64,000 nt of DNA from Acridotheres tristis (Eukaryota > Chordata > Aves > Passeriformes > Sturnidae). Shown piece by piece: positions 47,089 to 60,100 of the stretch; the first letter of the stretch is position 1; the number at the start of each line of letters is the position of its first letter. The position numbers were made by a program, and so were the translations under genes. Below the pieces are notes generated by a model. That model ran no database searches. It was given only the letters and a program-made list of their open reading frames with translations, and was not told where the DNA came from. Where the stretch lies: the NCBI GenBank assembly GCA_037013685.1, contig CM072891.1:6114501-6178500 (forward strand), read 5' to 3'.

Positions 47089-50000
47089 TTAAATCCTCAC
47101 TTGCTCTTCACTGTCAGATTCATCTGGAGAGCTGGGTGTTGGGAGTTCATCAAAAGCGATGTGTGCTCCTTCCCTTGTCTGCCCAAAGCACGTTGCTATC
47201 ACATCGACTGCAAGGCGAGCAGTGGCTTTCACTGCCTCTTGAGAAGCTCCGAGCAGGGGATTGACTTCAACCATGTCTACAGCTGAAAGCATTCCTGTGA
47301 AAATGATTTCCAGCTTTGTTACTCTGACAAAGGGTACAGTCTTTTGTAAGGTTTTGTTTGCAGCCTTTTATTCATTGTAGCATGTCTGGTATTTGGGTTT
47401 GTGACTTACTCTACCCCTTAGACAAGTACAATTGGCTCTCAAGTGAGGGATGAGATTGTTGTTCTCAGATGTAAATTTGTGTTTTTAATTTTATTCTTTC
47501 GTACTTCATCACTACCTCACTCATTCATGCTGTCAGCATTCAGGAAAAATGTTTGATGTTCCATATACATTTATAAGAGGAATGGTTTTCTCCCAGTCCA
47601 AAAATGAGGGATTATAAAATAGTCTCACCTCACACTCTTTTGCCATCCTACTCATGAATCTATAGACTATTGTCTGGTTGGGATTTTTTTTAAACCATCT
47701 TTTACTGCAAATAATATTGTTTAAACATATTAAATAAAAACTTGATGGTAATAAGATGAAAAGTCCTTATATATTGAGTCAATTGCAGTATATTTTATGA
47801 AAACTTGATTTGTTAGTCTTGAATCCCGGAATGGAACTTCAAACTATGTAAGATTGTTTGCACCTATTTTTGTATTCCAGAAGCCCATTTTCACATCTCG
47901 CCTCATGTGTTTAGGATTAGGGAATAGTATTACACATTCTTCACGTTAGTTGTTAAAAGACTGTTTATTTTCTTTTGCTAAGCTGAAGTTGTTGATGGTT
48001 AAGCTGCTTCCAACACCAAGGGAGTTGCCCAAGCACAGGACTTCTTTTTCCCTTAGTGAAGACAGAATTGACTTTGCAGGCACCTTTGACTACACTTACT
48101 ATCTGTTTACACAGGAAAAACATAACCAGTATGAGCTCTGGCTAGTTTGTCCTGTCCTTGCTTAGCCCCGAACTGCTGGTCAGCTCCTACCTGTGTTGTG
48201 TATTTCCTCTGTGATGTACATGCCTTCTCTGTAAGTTAATCCACCTAGAACAGGAGTCCCCGTTGCTGGAGCCAGTGAGGGATCAAAAGCATCAATGTCA
48301 AAACTCAGGTGAATTGGTCTCTGTCTCCTGGGACAGAATAAAACAGGAAAAGCAATCTTAGAGCCTTAAACTTTTTCTATGTGCATTTCTTACTGTCCAG
48401 GCTAATCAGCAAAGTAGCATCAAACTCCTTGAACCATGTCTAATATACATTAAAAAAGCACCTACTCAGCGAGAATTTGGTTGAAGATAAGTACTTTACT
48501 TCAAAGCATCTTAAGTGGTATTTGTCATCTTAATGGAATGATGTAGAGAAGTGTATGATACAATCCAGCCTTTTCTCCTTTTGTACAGAAAGCCAGGGTG
48601 AAAGCTGAAACACTGATGTGCATGGCAGCTAGGATGGAGGAAGCACGGAGCTCAAGGATTTCACTGAAAGTTCATGAAGATGAGCATTTTTCAGGTCAAT
48701 GCTTAAGGGCTGTCTCCAAACCCTGCCATGTAGCCTAACTGCTGAAGTAGTAAAGGATGATCTCAAACCTAAATTGTTAGTTACTTACTATATCAGCTGC
48801 CAGCTGATGACAGCTTAATAAACTGGACACTGCTTGTCACTCACGTGAATTATTTAAGTGGTAGACTGTTGTACTTCCAACTTACTGCACATGCTCAGTA
48901 AGGAGAAACATCTGGATTACCATCTTCTTTACTTGGCACAGCTGCAGCTAGGAAGGGTGAGCACACCTTTAGAAAACAGCAGCATGCAGCACAGGTTCTA
49001 ACCTGTGGGAGAGGTTACCCTTTCTAACTGACCCTTTCCAAACTCTTAGACTAGCATGATTTGGTCCCTGACCTGGTTCCCCAAACTTGAACAAGGGTCA
49101 CAAAGGTGGCAGTGGTGAACTGCAGTAAGGGAATGGTTAAAGTGAACTTTATCAGCTGCACTGGCAGCCACCATCAGGACATTGTGTGGGAGCAGTTCAA
49201 GGAGGAAGCCATCAAATGCTTCCAACCTCCCATACCAACAGCTCATTTCAAGTTACTGTCAAGTTGCTGTATGTATTTTTAAAAGTAAAATGTGTATCCT
49301 GCACTCTGAGTTGATTCAAACATCTTGTCAAACTGCAGAAAATAGAGAATTAAGTAACAGAACCAAATAGTATAAAACAGAGCCACAACTGTAGTGAGTA
49401 GTGTAACTTGTCTCAGCCATCTGCCAAACACTGTGAAATGGTTCCAGTGCTGAGACTTTCCCGTATGCTGGATACTGTCACTGTTCTGCACAGCCACCTT
49501 CCATCAAGTGACCTTCACTTAACTTTCAGGAAAGCAGATCTTCAACAACAGTAGTTTAAAATTAGATAATAGTTTGTTACCTGCCCATCAGTTGTTCAAA
49601 GGTTCTTTCCATAACTTTCTGAATTCCAAGGCGGTCGATATCCCTCATGGAAAAATACTGGATGTCAAAGTTCTTCAGAATATAGCTATGAAAATAGTTT
49701 TTAAAAATCAATTATTATTGGTTTAAGCTGAAATCTAGCAACCCTTACGGACATGATTTCAAGTTCATTATTTCAGCCTTTACAAAAATCGTTTAATATA
49801 AACCAACTTACTACTCAGCTGGGTCCACATCCCTCAAGCCAATGTACACAATATCAGATGCTGAAAGGCAGGGCTTTAGCCAGGAAAAGCCAGGAAGTTG
49901 TGGTACCTGCAAGCAAAGGTTTAGTATTAGGTCAGTTTAATGATATATCTAAGAAAACGCTATTTAATGCTTCCCTGAAAACTTTGGATTGATACTTTCT

Positions 50001-53000
50001 CTCTCAAAATAGAGAAACTTCTGCACTGGAAGGTTTGGCTGATGTAATAATTCTTTACTTTCATTCTACGTTCAGCCCAGGTAAAGTGATATGACTTTAT
50101 CTGACTTGAATGTTAATGAAGGTTTTAACTCTTCTACATTTTCCAGTTTGAAGAGGAGGGGGGCTAAAAAGCCCAAATCCCAATTTGCATCAGTGAGGGT
50201 AAGGAGGAATGCTAAAGAAGAAATCCAGATGTAGATACAGGGCACTTCATGGTGGTGCTCTGTAACTTACCCAGTACATTATTCTTAGATGGAAGAATGA
50301 AAACCAAGGCAACTGTATCTTTTTAGGAGAACTACCAAAGTCATGCAAACTTACAAAAAGAGTATTAAAGATGGATAAATCAAAGTGGGAAGTTGAAAAA
50401 AAAAAAGAAAAAATAAAGGGGGAGGGGGGGAAAGCAGGGCAAGAAGTTGGGCCTCCACAGTGGGTTACATCATGCTGACTTTTGATGCAGAATTGAAGAG
50501 AGTAGGTCTAGGACAGCAACTGAAAGATTTTGAGGTCATCATTTTTCAGCTTTGGTAATTAAGCAGTCATGGTATGGAATTATAAAACCATTCAGTTAGT
50601 AATACCTACTAATTTTAAGAGTGGTTTAAATAAACTCAGATTTCTCTTCTTCTCCCAGCTCTGAAAATGGCTACATTTTCACAGCTGTCAAGCAGCTCAG
50701 TTACTAATTATATTCTAATTACAATATTGGATGTTTTTAAAGGTTAACACACCCATAGCTATATATAATTACACTGGGTTAAATTAGCACAGATTATGAA
50801 AGTATTTGCTACTCTAAGACAATGACCTGAAACTTCTCCAGTTATAAATTAAGAAAAGGGATAAATGAATTAAGAGACCACTAGGAAAATTAATTCACGT
50901 TTCAAAAAGGAATTCTGCAAAACCCATCACCACATCATAAACTGAGCATAGGAATGATAATCTTGTCAGATACTTTCTAGTATTAATGATTCAGTAGATT
51001 TAATACTGCAATTACACCTCTTTGTTCGTAAATAAATTAAACTGAAGGTATTAACTGCCTTTGACAGGTTCTTTGCTTCGTTACAATGGAAAAAGAGTTG
51101 CTCATAGTAAAGCCAGAGGTGCAGGCATTTTCCTGGGAATCTATTAATAGCAGTTTGTGAGTTTGGATGGTTCCAGGAGCTATGAAGCTGTCAGGAAAGG
51201 AGGATGATTTTTTTTTTTTTTTTTTTGTCCCATTATCAACTCAAATGCTGTACTGAATGAGAGTAAGAGGGTGAGCCATATGCACTTGTAATGGTTCTCT
51301 CCAGAGAGTCAGAGGGGTATTAGCCATACAAATCATTGTCAAAGGCACATTCTGCCACTGCTAAAGAGCTGTGTAAAAATTCATACTGTTGTAGAAGCCT
51401 CGTGGTACCAGCAGAACTCGTGTTGGTTTCCCCCCTTTAAACAAGAACACAGTAGGGTAAGAAAAGCTCCCTGAGTGGGTTCACACACCTGTTTGTGCAC
51501 CTGCACAGCCAGGCCTTGTGTGAGCTGCTTCTGCACAGGCATCCAGACTGCTGGAGCTGAGGTGGGCTTGTGACAAGATCCCGTAACCAGCATCATCCCT
51601 GAGTACCTTGCCACTAAGCATAGCCTTATTTTATTTCTTTCTACTGCTGCTTGCAAGAAAGGTCTGCTCCCCCACTGACATCAGAAAGCTTACAGGTATT
51701 CTTTTAGCATGTCCAAAAAACCCAATAATTGTAAAAAATTACTGCTTTTCTATGCTGCTCAAGAACTGGAACGCAGCAGAACAATATCTCCTCCTTCCTC
51801 AGCTATCACAGAGCTTTAGTTTTTGCATTACTTTGGGAATTGTAGGGACCACATAAGAATGACTAGAAAGAGTAAAGCATGTAAAACCGCCAAATTATTC
51901 TACTGATTTGTAAATGGAAATAATTCAGAAGAATTTGCAGGAGAAAAAGCAGAATAGCTTTACCAGAAGACTGCAGTATAGCCATGCTGAACAGGAACTG
52001 ATGCAGTGGTATCTTCAGTAGCCATACAGATTTAAACATGCTTGTTCTTGCTTGGAAAGGGCATACCTCCAGCAACACAGCACTCCAAATGTGTCAGAGA
52101 GAAACTAGAAATTTAGCAGTAATAACTAGCAATGCAGAATGCCAAAATAAAACAGTCAGGTTTTCTGCAGCTCCAGCATCCATTCTCAAGATGCAGTTGC
52201 TGATCCTGCCCTCACTCTGCAGGCCTGAGCTTCAGCAGAAGCGGATTGTTGTATCAAAGTTCCTACTGCTGTTCACTGCACAGGTGCTGCAGGCCCCTGT
52301 ACAGGGTGACACAGCCCACAGCTAAGCCAGGCAGAGTACGTAGGCCTCAGGTCAACCTACTGTTCAGCATCTTGAGAGCAGCAAAAAAACAGGCCATGAA
52401 CATTCCATGTGCCCCAGCTCTTTTTGATAATTTGACCTCTTTCCAAGAAAAAGGCTCTCTCTTTAAAAGCTCACTGCAAGCAGTTACAGCTGTTCTGATT
52501 TGTAATATTTACAATGGAGCCAATGCCAGAGCAACCAGTTAGGAGAGATCATACAGGAATAGCCCCTGTCAGGCTCCAAGGTTGTCAAAACACGGAAGAG
52601 CCAAACTAAGCAGAAGCAGCGTGCAAGGTATGCAAGAACCAGCTGTTGCTGGAGGTGAGCTCAGCTCAGCTCTCACAGGCTGGGCTGGGGGGAGGTTCCT
52701 GCTCAGTTGGTAGCAGTGCTGCCATTGTCCAGCCTCGGCCACAGCCCCACTCATGCCACAGGAGCAGCACCACAGCCAGCTGCTCACTGTGCAGCCCATG
52801 TGGGTGCAAACACAGAAAAGCTTTTTCTCATTCGTGTTTCTAAGTGTCTGTGTTTACATGTGTTTGTAGCACTTATTCGTAAGTGTGCATGTATGTGCAC
52901 GTGTACACACACAGTACCACATATTTTATCTTGTACCCTGGCAGAAAAGATCTGCATTTGCAGCAGGTAAGAAAGGACCTCACATCAGCAATGGTGCAAT

Positions 53001-54194
53001 GCTCTGAGGTTGCCATGTAAGATAACTACCATCAGGATACTCACTTTATCTCGAAGCTCCCTCAGGAGAAATGAGAGAGGTTGTCCATGGAGGCTTCCAG
53101 ACTGAGTTGTGAGAGGCGTGTTGATATCAGCATGTGCATCCACCCAGATCACTCCGAGGTGTGGGCACTGCCGTGCATGGCCGCTGACAGAACCAAGTGC
53201 CAAGCTGCAAGTAACAAAGTAACAAAGTCATTAGTCACTGTTTCTCCTTCAGAACAACTACAAGGACTATGGGAAGTCCCTCAGTTTCAGTCAGCCATGC
53301 TGTTACATTTCTACACATCAGATATCTGTGACAATAAAGGGAGCATCCCATACAAACTGCATGGCATGCTGCTACCATGATTCCAGGAGGTCAAGTAACT
53401 CTACAGGGCTATAGTCACAGACAAGCCAGAGCTCCCTGCTGTCTCTGCCGTCACCCTTCCCACACACTTCATCTTCACCTGCTCTAGATTCAAATGCTCC
53501 AGAACATCTAGCCTTTTTTTATTCTAGTCATGACACCTTTCCCCACAATTCCTTCTTGCACGCCCTACCATATTCAAACAATTCTCAGACCAAAAGTTAG
53601 TGAAAAAGACAAAAAAGATTCATGTTGTAAGATCTATTGCAAAATTGTCTATGTGTAGGCTTTACAAACCTATTCTAAAAGGTGATGGGCAAAAGAGACA
53701 CATCACTAAACATTCAGCAATAAAGAAACTGAGCAGTTCCTCTGAAGAAACCTGATGAGACACTTTCCCAAAGAGAAAAACCTCAGTTGTGTGTCTACAC
53801 AACTCATCACAGACCAATCTGGAAGTAAGCAGTACTGTCTGAGAAGGTCACGTTTTTGTAGCTGCCTTCTGTGTTCCACCCTAAAAGCCTGTCCCTAAGG
53901 TACTGCCAAGAAATGACCCCTGAGTTGTTCCTTCAGTCCCCTTGATTTTTAAACTAAATTCTTGCACTCCAAGTGTCAACATGCAGCATGAATGAATTGT
54001 TTTTAGGTCAGCTCACCTGTGATCACCTCCTAAAGTGACACATCTGTGTCCAGCAGCTACTGCTCTGCTCACTGCATCAGCCAGCATCTGGCTGGCCAAG
54101 CCCACCGACCGCGGATATAAAATCAGGTTGTTGTACAGCTCATCGTTGGGAACTTGAGTGAAATTCAAATCTCCAAAGTCGTGCACTTGGCATC
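47089..54194 (-). CDS. ARG2: ARG2, arginase-2, last six exons
   Basis: Mitochondrial Mn-dependent arginase that splits arginine into ornithine and urea (family knowledge). Exons in transcript order: 54194-54017, 53204-53045, 49906-49812, 49685-49581, 48327-48191, 47294-47089; all GT/AG, phases consistent, about 292 residues of an expected ~354. The metal-binding motifs are intact: GGDHS (formed across the 54017/53204 junction), WVDAHADIN and SFDIDAFDP; also LHGQP and PATGTPV. The C-terminus [12 protein letters not shown] and VRI is specific to type 2 rather than liver ARG1. The first exon here enters in phase 1 at GCQVHDFGD, so exons 1-2, including the mitochondrial targeting peptide, lie beyond 54195 and I did not find them inside the window. 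Convergent with VTI1B as in mammals. Confidence 0.96.
47295..48190 (-). other. ARG2: ARG2 last intron
   Basis: 0.9-kb AT-rich intron, nothing recognised. Confidence 0.7.
48191..48327 (-). CDS. ARG2: ARG2 exon with FDIDAFDP metal site
   Basis: Encodes [20 protein letters not shown], with two Mn-ligand aspartates, and [15 protein letters not shown]. Phase 2 in, phase 1 out, joining to [13 protein letters not shown] in the last exon. Confidence 0.95.
50383..50450 (+). repeat. Purine-rich low-complexity tract
   Basis: A-run followed by GGGGGAGGGGGGGG and further A/G-rich sequence with few pyrimidines, in an ARG2 intron. Confidence 0.7.
51208..51226. repeat. Poly(T) run of 19
   Basis: Uninterrupted T19; no adjacent SINE or LINE tail was recognised. 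Confidence 0.85.
53045..53204 (-). CDS. ARG2: ARG2 exon with DAHADIN metal site
   Basis: Completes the serine of GGDHS, then encodes [13 protein letters not shown], the metal ligands in [12 protein letters not shown] and the substrate loop residues [14 protein letters not shown]. It ends DK before GTGAGT. Confidence 0.95.
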
Positions 54195-57100
54195 CTGGGA
54201 ACACAGCAACAAAAAGAGAAAGTGACTTATTTAAATACCTTCCCAGGGAAATGCTCAAAATTACTTGGGCACGTATATGACTATTTGCATGGGATGCAAA
54301 TGCACAGTATTACAAATTAGGAAGTTTAAGGCATTATCAGCCTAAGCTTAAGACAGCTTTAATTTAGCAATGAGCTATGCCAATCATAAAAAGCCACTTA
54401 GAAAAAGGTTGTATTTTAAAAAAATTATGATAAATTCTGACACGAAAAAATTAGAGTCTGCATTGCTATCTCCCTTCCCATTTAGACAGATTGTATACAA
54501 CCTCAAATAAGCTCAATTGCTCATAGGTACCAAGAACACTTTTCACTAACTATAGCTACAGTTATTTTACATTTTCAAGGTCCCCAAAAATCCAGGCACT
54601 AAAGTGCTAAGTAACAAATAATATAATTTTGTTACAGTACTTCCAGGCAACTCCATGGAGGATTCACTAGTGCTTTGTTAGGAGAACCTGTCCATTTTCT
54701 CAACACAAGATATTCTAGAAAGCATTTTAATTCTGGGACTTTGATCCCAAAACTTTGAGATCCTTTCATTGCCAGTTGCAACTTGATTGGCTGTTAAACC
54801 TGAGAACATTCTGTGTGTAAAACTCAGCCTTTCCTCTCAGAGACTCTACAGCTGAGACAGGCCTCTCACTGCAGGTTCTGATGAGGGCAGTAAAGGCCCC
54901 AAGGTATTTACAGCTACAGCAACAGTGACTTAATAAGACCACCCTGAATACCAGTCATGCCTGTCCCCTTGCTTCTCAGAATCACTGTCTGTTTGCAGCT
55001 CAAAGCATCCAGGCCAGAGCTTGACATTTTGCCTTTAGCCATCCTATGATTAATGGGACAATTTGAAAATTTACGGCAAGTCAACATGAAGAAACAGCCT
55101 ACCTGGGGCTCTGGGTTCCTGCTTAGTTTCCAGTAAGCCATTAGTCTAATGTCTAGGAAACTGGCTCCATGAATTTGCTTGATATTGCATAAAAGCATAG
55201 TTGAGAAATACATTACTTCTATATATTTTTAAAGGGAGTTTTTGCTGAAATGAATGGAGGAAAGTTATTGAGTCACTTGTGCAGATTTGGTGCTGGGAAA
55301 TAGGCAAGCATACATTTTATAGCAGGGACATGGGTGAGCAGATGTTGGGGTATTTGCAAATGAACATGGCAGATGAGCACAGCTGCTCAACAAAGGAATG
55401 AATAGATGTCTTAGCAACTCAGAAAACATATTCGCTGCCGTGACCGTAATTCAAGCAGTAAGCAGGATCATGACATACCACTCCCTGCTTTTCAGAAGGC
55501 AACATCAGTACCCAACTGCTTTTTTTTCCTCCAGTAGACAAGACCTAATTAAGCAACAGGATGAAGGCTCTGGAATTTTGAGACCATTCAATTTGAATGT
55601 GCTATCTGATTTCTGTGACCACTACCTTTTCTACCCTCTGTTTATTCTGTTGCTGTGCAGAAGCAGAAAAAAGTTGTGAGTTCTAAGATGTTCTAAGATG
55701 TTAAAGGTTTGTTTCATTTGTGTCACCCTGCAAAGGCGACTTCTCCTGCACTACATATGCACATGGCTACACATTTCAGTATTTCAGAGTTTGATGAAAG
55801 TACTTCAGCATGCCTGGGAGTCAAGTTTTGGAAGTAAGACTTCGATGGGTATCAAGGTCTTTTGGAGATACTCTTGTACAAGGGAAAAATGCCTTTGATC
55901 TAATATCTCTGACATCTGTGTGAAGTAAATCTGCAGCTGGGAGCCAAATGCAGTGAGTTTACACATCGCAGGACAAGACATCACAGTGTAATGGAAGAAA
56001 AGACTACAACTTTGCTTTTGTTCTCTCCTACAGGACATACGAGCACATGGCAGTATTTTTACCCATTAAAGGATGAAAAACAACTTCCTTTAATTCTATC
56101 ACAAAGCTCCACCTTCAGACCAGTATAAAACAAAGATCCAATCATGCCATCATTCCTTGCACTTCAAGGAATCAATTAAAATTCTCCAGGTTATGCTCAA
56201 GGCAGGCCACACATGACAGATTTGAGCAAGTCTGTTTAGAGAAGTAGCAAGTGCTTAGTAATTTCTGCTTTACCCTGCCCACTTCCACATTCTCATTGTA
56301 GGGCAAAAAGACTTGTTTCAGCTTCTGAATAATAAAAAAAACCCAACATTTGTTTCTTAGGATCATCAGCTTTATACAGCTTAACATTTTGTGGTCAAGA
56401 ATTCTGCATTCTTGTCCACTTCCTGAACATGTGAACTCATAATTCCCTCTATTTTTATAGAAAAGTCTAATGTCTGTTAAAGACAATAGATGCCTTCAGT
56501 TTTTGTTACCATCTTCTGAAGTTTAGATAGGGTTTGTGAACCTTGTAGCAGTTTCTTTTCTCAGCTTTGTGCATCCCTTGTCTCCAGGCCTGCTGTTTTT
56601 ATGTGCTTGCAGAGGACAGCTCAGGTTTCCCAGGGTGATAAGGAATGTTTTCAGCCAACTATCCAAAGGCCATCTGATTAAGATACATTTAATCTCAGAA
56701 GTATATGCTAATCCAATACTCAAACATTAATATCTTCTCTTACTATTATTTCTTTTAATGGTGTCTAGTGTTTTGAAAACCGGGATTAAATGACCTTAGG
56801 GCAAAGGGAAAGCTTAGTGAATAGATAGTGCACACAGAAAGATTCACAGTACTTAGATATGCCATGTATCCCAAAGTGTGGGAAGTGTATGTGCATGTGT
56901 GCACACAGTTTTTCAAATGCCCAGATACTAGAGATGAAATAAACATGCACATTTGTCTTAATGGTACTGAACAAAGAAAATCAGTTTAATACATCAATAA
57001 CTACTTTAATGATTTGACATAACTTTTATTTAGAATCTCAGCTATTCGTCTAAAACTTAAAGACCTGAATTGTTTTCCATTTCATCTGCCTGCTTGCACA

Positions 57101-60100
57101 TAGATTTAAGTTTATTTCTTAAATCTCTCTCAACTGCATTTTTTGTGCACAGAAATTGGTCAACAGATAGACATGCTGTAGAGCTGTGCAATCTGGGGGA
57201 TTTTGCTGTTATTTGGCAATTAGTGAAAGATTTTATAATCTACCTCACCAAGCACTTATTTTCTTTGGTAGCTGGGACACTCTATTTATATAGATACTAA
57301 TACTTATAAACAAAACAGCTTTTTAAATCAACACCTAAAGGTAACATGAAGAACATATGGAACCTTTTAAAAGGCAGTAGATTCAAGTTCTGAAAAGTAA
57401 AAAAAGCTGTGGGCAGACAGGAAAGCCAGCTTCTTTACATTCACAGCATCCACACTATTTGTCAGTGAGGCAGATCAGGTCTAGCCAGGATTAAAATTCT
57501 TTTAAATAGAAACATACTGTAAGTACCGTACAGCACTTAAGGGGTAAAGAGCATGACATTTTGCTAGTAACTGAAGAGTATGAAATGAAATGTAATTAAA
57601 AGTCTTTTGTTCACATGTTCAAGCCCTAACAAATTACTTTCAAATGAAAAATATATTATATTTGATTCATGAGTCAATTATTAACAGTGCAAGAACTTTA
57701 TAACAACCGAATACATACAAGTCAGCTCCACTAACACTCTGGCTCAAGCAGAGATCCCTTTTTGAAGTGAGGAAAAGAAAAAAGCAAGCCTGAATAATCT
57801 ATTTCTATTACACAAGCTTTCAAGAGATACAAGGGAGACAAAGGTAGCAATGTGAGTACAAACACACAGTAGAGTTACATAACTAACACGTGCATATGCA
57901 CAACAGTCCTGTCAGAATGAACGACCAGCATGGAAAGGCAGCATCTGCAGCTCAGGAGTGCAATCCCCAGTGGTTCAATGCCCCCCCTCTGGCATCAACA
58001 GAGGTGCCTGGGGGCACATTTCAGCCAAAAAAATTAATAAATTAGCTTGAAATAGTTTGCACAGTAAATCATTCCCAGGTTGCTTTCTTTTGATTGGAAC
58101 AGGTTAGGGAAAGATCACACAGGCATTCAACCTGCATAATAAATATAACAGCTTTGGGAGGCAGCAAATGGGAATTGGAACAAAAGCACAAGGAACATGG
58201 GATGGAACTGATCTCCCAAGACTGCCAGTTTACACTGGGCATTTGTGAACTGGACATTAAGAAAAAACACAAGAAACAAACACCTAATTAATGGGGAAAC
58301 TAAATCCTCTTCTGGATGGAACTTCCCAAAGGACTAGACCTTCTTTCATATTTCGTTATATAAAGCTGCTTACATGAAAGCATCATTCCTGCACACTGTT
58401 TTTTCAGATTATAGCATCACTTACTAAATCACCACAAACACAGAAAGGCTTTTTGAGATGCAATGATTATTATGAACAATGTTTATAGGCAAACTTAACA
58501 TTTTACTTCCCATGAATGAAACCAAGTTAGCATCCTTCTTTTCAGTATAAGCCCATTGGCTTATGGTGGGGACTTTGCAATCTTTTCTCAGAGATACTGT
58601 CAAAATGTTACACAACAGCAAACAAATGATTCAATTCATTATGACCAGTGCATTCTGAAACTTTTTTTTTTAAGGCAGTTCTAACCCTTCAGAATTATCC
58701 AGGATGTGTGTGTGCTACAACTACACTAATGAAGTGCAATATTTCAATTTTACATCAATAGGAAATTAGGCTAGCAAGGTACCCATTGCAAGCAACAGAC
58801 TTCAGCAGCCTAATTTAATCATAATCCTCTTGCTAGGAAGTTCATTACACAGCATCTACTTCTCTTTAAACTGAATAGATATCTACTGGAAGAAATCTAC
58901 TGGCTACGTAGTTGATGGCTCAATAGATTCCTGTCACTTCTAAAATTTCACTTCCTAAAAGGCAAGTTCTTGTCTGAGCAATTCCCATCCTTTTTTTTAA
59001 GTTTTGAAAGGTCTGGTTTAAGACAAAGTTTCTGTAGCTGTACATATTTAAAATGCTTCATCTCCTGCAAAAGCAACAAGCAAACCCAATTCCAACTGCT
59101 CCCCCAAGTCTGCAGTCAAGATGTCCCTTGCATAAAGTGAGCCAAAAATATTTTTCCAACCCCAAATCGAGCAGCCACCTCATTTCCCTTTGAAAACTGC
59201 TTATAACTTTAATCTCTTATGAAATTCAGTGCAGTTGACCTTAAGAGGAGTTCAAAAACGTCAGTCTGAGGTGTTGGGAAACATTTGCACTGTGGCTTGC
59301 ATCAGAGAGAAGGGTGTAGCTATTGCGTCTGCCACACCTCCAACAAACCCTGCACACGTTCTAATTCCCTTCAAATAAGCTTAACTCAGACACAGTTCCT
59401 GATAACAAGGACACAATGGGGCGCTTAGAGCCATGAGGACCACAATGGCAAAAGAGCCTTCCTCAACCACAAGCACCTTGTGCTTTGGATTGTTACAGAA
59501 GTAAGCACTTATTACATTAGTTAACCCAGGCAGGTGACACTTGAGAGGAAGGGAGAGCAGAATATATCAGATTACTGAAATTCTCTTCCTCCCTCTTAGC
59601 CAACAGGGAGAAACTAACATCTGATCTGATACTTCTTCATATACAAATGAAAAATCTTGGGTTGTTGGTCTGTGGGTTGTTTGGGGGGTTATTTTTGTAT
59701 TTAACTTCAGTGTTTCATTCCCTGCTTTTCAGCAGGTGGTGTTATAACAGAAATTTTCACCTTTCATCCAAAACCACTCCTCCATATAAATAAAAAAAAA
59801 GTACAAAATCCCCAAGAGCTCTGTTCATTGACTTGACTCTATTCTCCACTTATTTAAAGATTAGGAAGAAATAATCAATTCAGCATGATCTTTACCAGCA
59901 TAGCTTTATTTTTAAATATTATTTTTAAAGGTATTTAAACTAAATTGACACATAGAACAATTACAGTTAAAGCACCAAGTGAAATTTACCTCAAATTCAC
60001 AAAGATTCTTTTAAAGCCAATTTCACAGAGTGCAACCTCGAGTATGCACCAGCCAAACGGGAGAGGGAAAAACAAACATCAAATTGATGGCTGACACAAA

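Larger units (their letters stand above)
49907..53044 (-). other. ARG2: ARG2 3.1-kb intron
   Basis: Holds a purine-rich tract with G-runs (about 50383-50450), a 19-T run at 51208-51226 and a degenerate TG/CA-rich stretch at 52831-52915. No exon or interspersed repeat recognised. Confidence 0.65.
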
